51,952 nt of DNA, taken from positions 1 to 51,952 of the forward strand of contig JAIXKN010000089.1 in NCBI GenBank assembly GCA_026932425.1, written 5' to 3'. The DNA comes from Burkholderiales bacterium. GTDB taxonomy: Bacteria; Pseudomonadota; Gammaproteobacteria; Burkholderiales; Burkholderiaceae_C. The notes beneath the pieces were generated by a model. The model had not been told where the DNA came from. It saw only the letters and a list, made by a program, of their open reading frames with translations, and did no database searches. The translations under genes were made by a program, and so were the position numbers. Position 1 is the first letter of the stretch. Each line of letters begins with the position of its first letter. This document shows positions 47,356 through 51,952 of this stretch, one piece after another.

Positions 47356-48495
47356 ATGGAGCAGGCGATCCGAAGGCCCCGGCAGGGCGGGAAGAAGCTC
47401 AGCGGCGGGGCCGCTGCGCTGCTGCTGGCCGCGCTGCTGCTCCCGATCGGAGCCGCGGCGCAGGAGCTGCGCGCGGTCGACGTCGCCCGTGGGCTCGACC
47501 ATCCTTGGTCGCTGGCCTTCCTGCCCGACGGGCGCATGCTCGTCACCGAGCGCAGCGGGCGGCTGCGCATCGTCGGCGCCGACGGGCGGCTCTCGGCGCC
47601 GGTGGCCGGCCTGCCGACGGTGGCGGCCGGCGGCCAGTGCGGGCTGCTCGACGTGGTGCTGGATCCGGAGTTCGCGGAGAACCGCCGGATCTACTGGAGC
47701 TACGCCGAAGCCGGCGAGGGCGGCAACAGCACCGCGGTGGCTCGCGGCCGGCTGCAAGGGGAGCACGTCGACGAGGTGCAGGTGCTCTTTCGGCAGCAGC
47801 CCAAGGTCCACAGCGCGCAGCACTGCGGCGGACGCCTCGTGTTCGCGCGCGACGGCCGGCTCTTCGTGACCCTGGGCGATCGCTTCTCGCGCAAGGAGGA
47901 CGCGCAGAACCTGGCCAACCACCTCGGCAAGATCGTGCGCATCGAGGCGGACGGCGGCGTTCCTGCCGACAACCCCTTCGTCGGTCGTCCGGGAGCGGCA
48001 CCCGAGATCTGGAGCCTGGGCCACCGCAACGTGCAGGGGGCGGCCTTGCATCCCGAGACCGGTGAGCTCTGGGAGAGCGAGCACGGGCCGCAGGGCGGCG
48101 ACGAGATCAACCTGATCGAGGGCGGGCGCAACTACGGCTGGCCGCTGCTGACCTTCGGCCGCAACTACGGCACCGGAACCCGCATCGGCGAGGAAGGCCC
48201 GAAACCCGGCTTCGAGCAGCCGCTCAAGACCTGGGTGCCGATCTCGATCGCGCCCAGCGGCATGGCCTTCCTCACCAGCGATCGCTACCCCGCCTGGAAG
48301 GGCGACCTCTTCGTCGGCGCGCTGCGAGGCCTGGCGCTGCACCGGCTGACGCTGCAGGGCCGCAGCGTGGTCGGCGAGCAGCGGCTGCTCACGCGGCTGA
48401 ACGAGCGCATCCGCGACGTGCGCCAGGGGCCCGACGGCTGGCTCTACGTGCTCACCGACAGCCCCGATGGCCGCGTGATCCGGCTGGAGCGATGA
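47356..48495 (+). CDS. PQQ-dependent aldose sugar dehydrogenase (soluble, Asd/YliI-like)
   Basis: 379 residues from the ATG at 47356. N-terminal basic stretch and hydrophobic core ending GAAAQ (~35) give a signal peptide, so it is periplasmic. Six-bladed propeller with the sGDH-type features: [21 protein letters not shown] (~42-62), [23 protein letters not shown] (~155-177) and the catalytic His region [10 protein letters not shown] with [12 protein letters not shown] (~217-255). Oxidises free aldoses with PQQ and passes electrons to the respiratory chain. No PQQ biosynthesis gene is in the window. Divergent from the SDR gene. Confidence 0.92.
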   Translation: MEQAIRRPRQGGKKLSGGAAALLLAALLLPIGAAAQELRAVDVARGLDHPWSLAFLPDGRMLVTERSGRLRIVGADGRLSAPVAGLPTVAAGGQCGLLDVVLDPEFAENRRIYWSYAEAGEGGNSTAVARGRLQGEHVDEVQVLFRQQPKVHSAQHCGGRLVFARDGRLFVTLGDRFSRKEDAQNLANHLGKIVRIEADGGVPADNPFVGRPGAAPEIWSLGHRNVQGAALHPETGELWESEHGPQGGDEINLIEGGRNYGWPLLTFGRNYGTGTRIGEEGPKPGFEQPLKTWVPISIAPSGMAFLTSDRYPAWKGDLFVGALRGLALHRLTLQGRSVVGEQRLLTRLNERIRDVRQGPDGWLYVLTDSPDGRVIRLER

Positions 48496-48592
48496 AGAGC
48501 GATGAAGGCTTGCGAGACGACGCCCGGATCGGGGATGCTGCGCCAGGCGGCACGGCCTGCGCCCGTGCGCTCAGCCGCCCCCAACGCCCGAG

Positions 48593-49453
48593 ATGACTGA
48601 GCCGGATCCCGCTGCGGCCGCTGCCGCCTCGCCGGTGCTCGAGGTCGACGCGCTCACGCTGTCCTTCGGCGGCGTGCACGCGCTCTCGGGGGTGAGCTTC
48701 GCGGTGCAGCCGGGGACGATCACCGCGGTCATCGGCCCCAACGGCGCCGGCAAGACCTCGCTCTTCAACACGATCTCGGGCTTCTACCGGCCCTCGAGCG
48801 GGCAGATCCGCTTCCGGGGGCAGGACATCACGCGCCTGCCGGCGCCGCAGCGCGCGAAGATCGGCCTGGCGCGCAGCTTCCAGAACATCGCGCTCTTTAG
48901 GGGCATGACGGTGCTCGACAACATCAAGCTCGGGCGTCACGCGCACCTGAAGACCAACGTCTTCGACGCGCTGCTCTACTGGGGCCGCGCGCGGCGCGAG
49001 GAGGCCGCGCTGCGCCGCGACGTCGAGGAACGCATCATCGACTTCCTCGAGATCGACCACATCCGGCATGCGCCGGTCGCCGCGCTGTCGTACGGGCTGC
49101 AGAAGCGCGTCGAGATGGCGCGCGCGCTGGCGATGCAGCCGCAGGTGCTGATGCTGGACGAGCCCGTGGCCGGGATGAACCGCGAGGAGACCGAGGACAT
49201 GGCGCGCTTCATCCTCGACGTGCGCGCCGAGTGGGGCGTCACGGTGCTGCTGGTCGAGCACGACATGGGCATGGTGATGGACCTCTCGGACCACGTCGTC
49301 GTGCTCAATTTCGGCGAAGTGATCGCGCAGGGCCCGCCGGCCTCGGTGCAGGCGGACCCCGAGGTGGTCCGCGCCTACCTCGGCGCCGGCGACGTCGACG
49401 AATTGCGCCGCCGCCTGCGCAGCGCGGCCGCACCGCAGCCCGGAGCGGCGTGA
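48593..49453 (+). CDS. livG: Branched-chain amino-acid-type ABC transporter ATPase LivG
   Basis: 286 residues. Walker A VIGPNGAGKTSLFNTISG near residue 46, the LivG-specific LARSFQNIALFRGMTVLDN near 93, signature ALSYGLQKRVEMARAL near 165, Walker B VLMLDEPVAGMN and H-loop LLVEHDMGMVMDLSD follow. It imports amino acids or related carboxylates (short amides, urea in some relatives) with LivH/M and a LivK binding protein. Overlaps the livH start by one base (TGATG). The partner LivF ATPase is not in the window; it may follow livK. Confidence 0.94.
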   Translation: MTEPDPAAAAAASPVLEVDALTLSFGGVHALSGVSFAVQPGTITAVIGPNGAGKTSLFNTISGFYRPSSGQIRFRGQDITRLPAPQRAKIGLARSFQNIALFRGMTVLDNIKLGRHAHLKTNVFDALLYWGRARREEAALRRDVEERIIDFLEIDHIRHAPVAALSYGLQKRVEMARALAMQPQVLMLDEPVAGMNREETEDMARFILDVRAEWGVTVLLVEHDMGMVMDLSDHVVVLNFGEVIAQGPPASVQADPEVVRAYLGAGDVDELRRRLRSAAAPQPGAA

Positions 49454-50340
49454 TGGAAGGCTTCGACTGGGGCTACCTCTTCGAGATCGTCCTCACCGGC
49501 CTGGCCGGCGGCGGCCTCTACGCGCTCGCGGCGCTGGCCTTCGTGCTCGTCTACAAGGGCACGCGCGTCGTCAACCTGGCGATCGGCGAGATGCTGATGG
49601 CCGGCGGTTTCCTCTTCTTCACCTTCGCCGCGATGTGGTCGCTGCCGATCTGGGTTGCGATCCCCGCTGCGGTGCTGGCCAGCGGCGTGCTCGGCGGCGT
49701 GATCGAGCGCACGATGATCCGCCCGCTGCTCGGCCAGCCGCCGATCTCGGCCTTCATGGTGACGATCGGCCTGGGCTCGGTGCTCGTGGGCCTGGTCGAG
49801 ATCATCTGGAGCGCCGACCAGCGTCGCCTGCCCGAGTTCATGCCGACGCAGGCGGTGACGATCGGCGACGCCTTCCTCGCGCCCAAGGTGTTCTGGGGCG
49901 CGGTGGTCGCCGCGGTGTTCATCGCCGCGGCGCTGCTCGTCTTCCGCTACTGGCGCGGCGGGGTGGCGTTGCGCGCGACCGCCAGCGACCAGGCTGCCGC
50001 CTACGTCGTCGGCATCAACGTGCCGCGCGTGTTCTCGCTGTCCTGGGTCGCGTCGGCGATGCTCGCCGCGGTCTCGGGGATCATCGTCGGCTCGATCGGC
50101 GGCATCTCCTCGTCGATGGGGGCATTCGGGCTCTCGGTGCTCGTCGTCGTCATCGTCGGCGGGCTGGACAGCGTGCTCGGCGCCCTCGTCGCCGGGCTGC
50201 TCGTCGGCCTCGTCGAAGGCCTGGCCGGCGCCTACCTCGGCGGCGAATACAAGCTGCTGGCGACCTTCATCGTGCTCGTGACGATCCTGATGCTGCGGCC
50301 CTACGGGCTCTTCGGCACGCACGAGATCGAGCGGCTCTGA
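49453..50340 (+). CDS. livH: Branched-chain amino-acid-type ABC permease LivH
   Basis: 295 residues from the ATG at 49453 (a GTG lies one codon upstream). About eight membrane helices; GGGLYALAALAFVLVYKGTRVVNLAIGEMLMAGGF near residues 18-52 and the C-terminal VVVIVGGLDSVLGALVAGLLVGLVEGL near 228-254 are the HAAAP-type permease hallmarks. Forms the membrane channel with LivM. Translation is coupled to livG by the one-base overlap; livM starts 14 bases later. Confidence 0.94.
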   Translation: MEGFDWGYLFEIVLTGLAGGGLYALAALAFVLVYKGTRVVNLAIGEMLMAGGFLFFTFAAMWSLPIWVAIPAAVLASGVLGGVIERTMIRPLLGQPPISAFMVTIGLGSVLVGLVEIIWSADQRRLPEFMPTQAVTIGDAFLAPKVFWGAVVAAVFIAAALLVFRYWRGGVALRATASDQAAAYVVGINVPRVFSLSWVASAMLAAVSGIIVGSIGGISSSMGAFGLSVLVVVIVGGLDSVLGALVAGLLVGLVEGLAGAYLGGEYKLLATFIVLVTILMLRPYGLFGTHEIERL

Positions 50341-50353
50341 CGACGGGAAAAGC

Positions 50354-51391
50354 ATGCGCATCGGAACGCTGAAGGAGAGCTACGTCGCCGACGCGGCGCT
50401 GTTCGATTCGCGCACGCAGCACGCGTGGCTGCTGCTGCTCGCGCTGGCGCTCGCGCTCTTCCCCTTCGTCGCCAACGACTACTGGCTCTACCTCGCGTGC
50501 CTGGTCGCGATCAATGTCGCCAGCGCCGCCGGGCTCAACATCCTCACCGGCTACACCGGGCTCGTGAGCCTCGGGCAGGCGGCGTTCATGGGCCTGGGCG
50601 CGTACACGGTGGCGATCCTGCAGATCCGCGCGGGCACGCCGCTGCTGCCGAATCTGCTGGCCGGCGGCGTCGTCGCGATGATCGGCGGCGTCATCGTCGG
50701 CGTGCCCTCGCTGCGCGTGAAGGGCCTGTACCTGGCGATCGTGACGATCGCGGCGACCTTCATCGCGCACTTCCTGTTCGCGAACTTCGAGTTCACCGGC
50801 GGCACGACGGGCCTGTCGCTGCCGCCGGGGCGGATCTTCGGCGTCGACCTCGACACCTCGCTGCGGCTGTACTGGCTGATCGTGCCGGTCACGGTGCTGA
50901 TGCTGCTGGGCGCGGCCAACCTCTTTCGCACGCGCATCGGGCGCGCCTTCATCGCGATCCGCGACCGCGACATCTCGGCCGAGGTGCTGGGCATCCCGCT
51001 GCTGCGCTACAAGCTGCTCTCGTTCGGCCTGTCGTCCTTCTACGCGGGCCTGGCCGGCGGGCTCTGGGCCTATTTCTTCCGCGTCGTCACGCCTGAGAGC
51101 TTCCCGCTGTCGATGTCGATCTTCTTCCTCGCGGCGATCATCGTCGGCGGCATGGGTTCGACGCTCGGCAGCATCCTCGGCGCGGTGTTCATGACGATGG
51201 TGCCCGAGCTGCTGAAGCTGCTGGTCGACCTGCTGGGCGGCGGCCACGACCTCACGGTCTTCCTCTCGCCGGTGCGGCTCGTGATCTTCGGCGGGCTCAT
51301 CATCGGCTTCCTGATCTTCGAACCGCTGGGCCTTGCCGAGATCTGGCGGCGCACGCGGCGCTTCTTTCACCTGTGGCCGTTCCGGAACTGA
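50354..51391 (+). CDS. livM: Branched-chain amino-acid-type ABC permease LivM
   Basis: 345 residues, about ten membrane helices. LivM features: ASAAGLNILTGYTGLVSLGQAAFMGLGAYT near residues 55-85, the ISAEVLGIPLLRYKLLSFGLS coupling loop near 212-232, and AIIVGGMGSTLGSILGAVF near 265. N terminus of ~25 residues is soluble. Pairs with LivH. The binding-protein gene begins 45 bases downstream. Confidence 0.94.
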   Translation: MRIGTLKESYVADAALFDSRTQHAWLLLLALALALFPFVANDYWLYLACLVAINVASAAGLNILTGYTGLVSLGQAAFMGLGAYTVAILQIRAGTPLLPNLLAGGVVAMIGGVIVGVPSLRVKGLYLAIVTIAATFIAHFLFANFEFTGGTTGLSLPPGRIFGVDLDTSLRLYWLIVPVTVLMLLGAANLFRTRIGRAFIAIRDRDISAEVLGIPLLRYKLLSFGLSSFYAGLAGGLWAYFFRVVTPESFPLSMSIFFLAAIIVGGMGSTLGSILGAVFMTMVPELLKLLVDLLGGGHDLTVFLSPVRLVIFGGLIIGFLIFEPLGLAEIWRRTRRFFHLWPFRN

Positions 51392-51435
51392 AGGCGCGGC
51401 CATTCCTTCGACGACAAACCCATAAGGAGACTCGC

Positions 51436-51952
51436 ATGACGACCCGATCCGTTCCCCCCATCCGGCGCCGCCGCGTGCTCGCCGGCGCTGCCGCAGCCGG
51501 TGCCGGCGCGCTCGTGCAACCGCTTTCGGTGCTCGCGCAGGGCGCCGACGAGATCGTCGTCGGCGGCTCGATCCCGATGACCGGCGTGTTCGCCTTCGCC
51601 GGCGTCGGCATCAACGACGGCATCCAGGACTACGTGAAGATCGTCAACGACGCCGGCGGCATCAAGGGCCGCAAGGTGCGCTACGTGCCCGAGGACACCG
51701 CGTACAAGGTCGACGTCTCGGTCGCGGCGTTCAAGAAGATCACGAGCCAGAACAAGGTCAACGTCTACTACGGCGACTCGACCGGCTTCGCCAAGACGAT
51801 CAACCCCGAGCTCGACCGCAACGGCAACATCCTGATGGCCGGCGCCTCGTTCGCCAGCGAGCTCAACGACCCGAAGAAGTACCCGCACCAGTTCCTCGTC
51901 GGGCCGGACTACACCGAGATGTTCGGCATCCTGCTCAAGCACATCGCCAAGG
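51436..51952 (+). CDS. Liv-type periplasmic substrate-binding protein, 5' part
   Basis: The ATG at 51436 follows AAGGAGA; the frame is open to the window end, so 172 residues are seen and the C-terminal lobe is missing. The export signal IRRRRVLAGAAAAGAGALV has a twin-Arg-like start, with cleavage expected after VLAQG (~32-35). The mature part starts IVVGGSIPMTGVFAFAGV, the usual PBP type I opening, then GGIKGRKVRYVPEDTAYK and a YYGDSTGFAKTINP segment for ligand contact. It should supply the LivGHM transporter. The ligand is not identifiable. Confidence 0.9.
   Translation, partial: MTTRSVPPIRRRRVLAGAAAAGAGALVQPLSVLAQGADEIVVGGSIPMTGVFAFAGVGINDGIQDYVKIVNDAGGIKGRKVRYVPEDTAYKVDVSVAAFKKITSQNKVNVYYGDSTGFAKTINPELDRNGNILMAGASFASELNDPKKYPHQFLVGPDYTEMFGILLKHIAK

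Overview
The window is very GC-rich (by eye near 70%), densely coded and has a strong G/C third-position bias, so long mirror-image open frames run opposite most real genes. Gene content (LytS/LytTR pair divergent from argH, ubiUVT, a RpfE-like gene coupled to recJ, lolCD, Liv-type transporters, FlK-type thioesterase, HTD2-type dehydratase) suggests a betaproteobacterium of the order Burkholderiales, probably near the Rubrivivax/Leptothrix/Methylibium group. This placement is inference from gene families and synteny. I see no insertion sequence, prophage, integrase, CRISPR array or rRNA; the region looks like ordinary chromosome.

Layout. 1-7 kb: 3' end of a glycerophosphodiester phosphodiesterase, an MFS exporter, a convergent FMN-dependent alpha-hydroxy-acid dehydrogenase, a DUF454 membrane protein, DNA polymerase IV, an HTD2-like dehydratase and a small unknown gene. 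6.2-9.9 kb: argH divergent from an AlgZ/AlgR-like two-component pair, then tRNA-Thr(CGT) with its own promoter and terminator. 9.9-18.2 kb, minus strand: an ADP-forming acyl-CoA synthetase-like gene, FlK-like thioesterase, prfB with its +1 programmed frameshift, then a tight pepN-fbp-histidine-phosphatase operon. 18.4-22.2 kb: an alpha/beta hydrolase divergent from ubiU-ubiV-ubiT, the oxygen-independent ubiquinone hydroxylation genes, which implies growth at low or no oxygen. 22.2-29.2 kb: GNAT and TPR genes, a chemoreceptor with a degenerate HD-GYP gene behind the same promoter region, an acyl-CoA synthetase, a YbaK deacylase and a small membrane protein. 29.2-37.4 kb, minus strand: lolC-lolD, a PHP phosphoesterase, an MFS carrier and a binding-protein/ATPase/fused-permease ABC system. 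37.5-43.6 kb: a beta-lactamase-fold/META fusion, a cysteine desulfurase, and a three-gene overlapping operon of an Old-Yellow-Enzyme/FAD reductase, an unknown protein and a zinc-ribbon/MaoC protein. 43.7-51.9 kb: RpfE-like gene with recJ, an SDR dehydrogenase, a PQQ-type aldose dehydrogenase, and a Liv operon (livG-livH-livM-livK) cut by the window end.

The points most worth a second look are: the 40.5-43.6 kb operon, whose reductase has Ser in place of one of four iron-sulfur Cys ligands and whose last gene has a zinc ribbon fused to a hydratase with a strong internal ribosome-binding site; the acyl-CoA synthetase whose ATP-grasp domain appears to lack its nucleotide-binding half; the HD-GYP protein without its HD pair; the phosphatase with Ser at the second catalytic His next to fbp; and the lactamase/META fusion. 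None is proven to be a new system; all were read directly from the sequence without searches.
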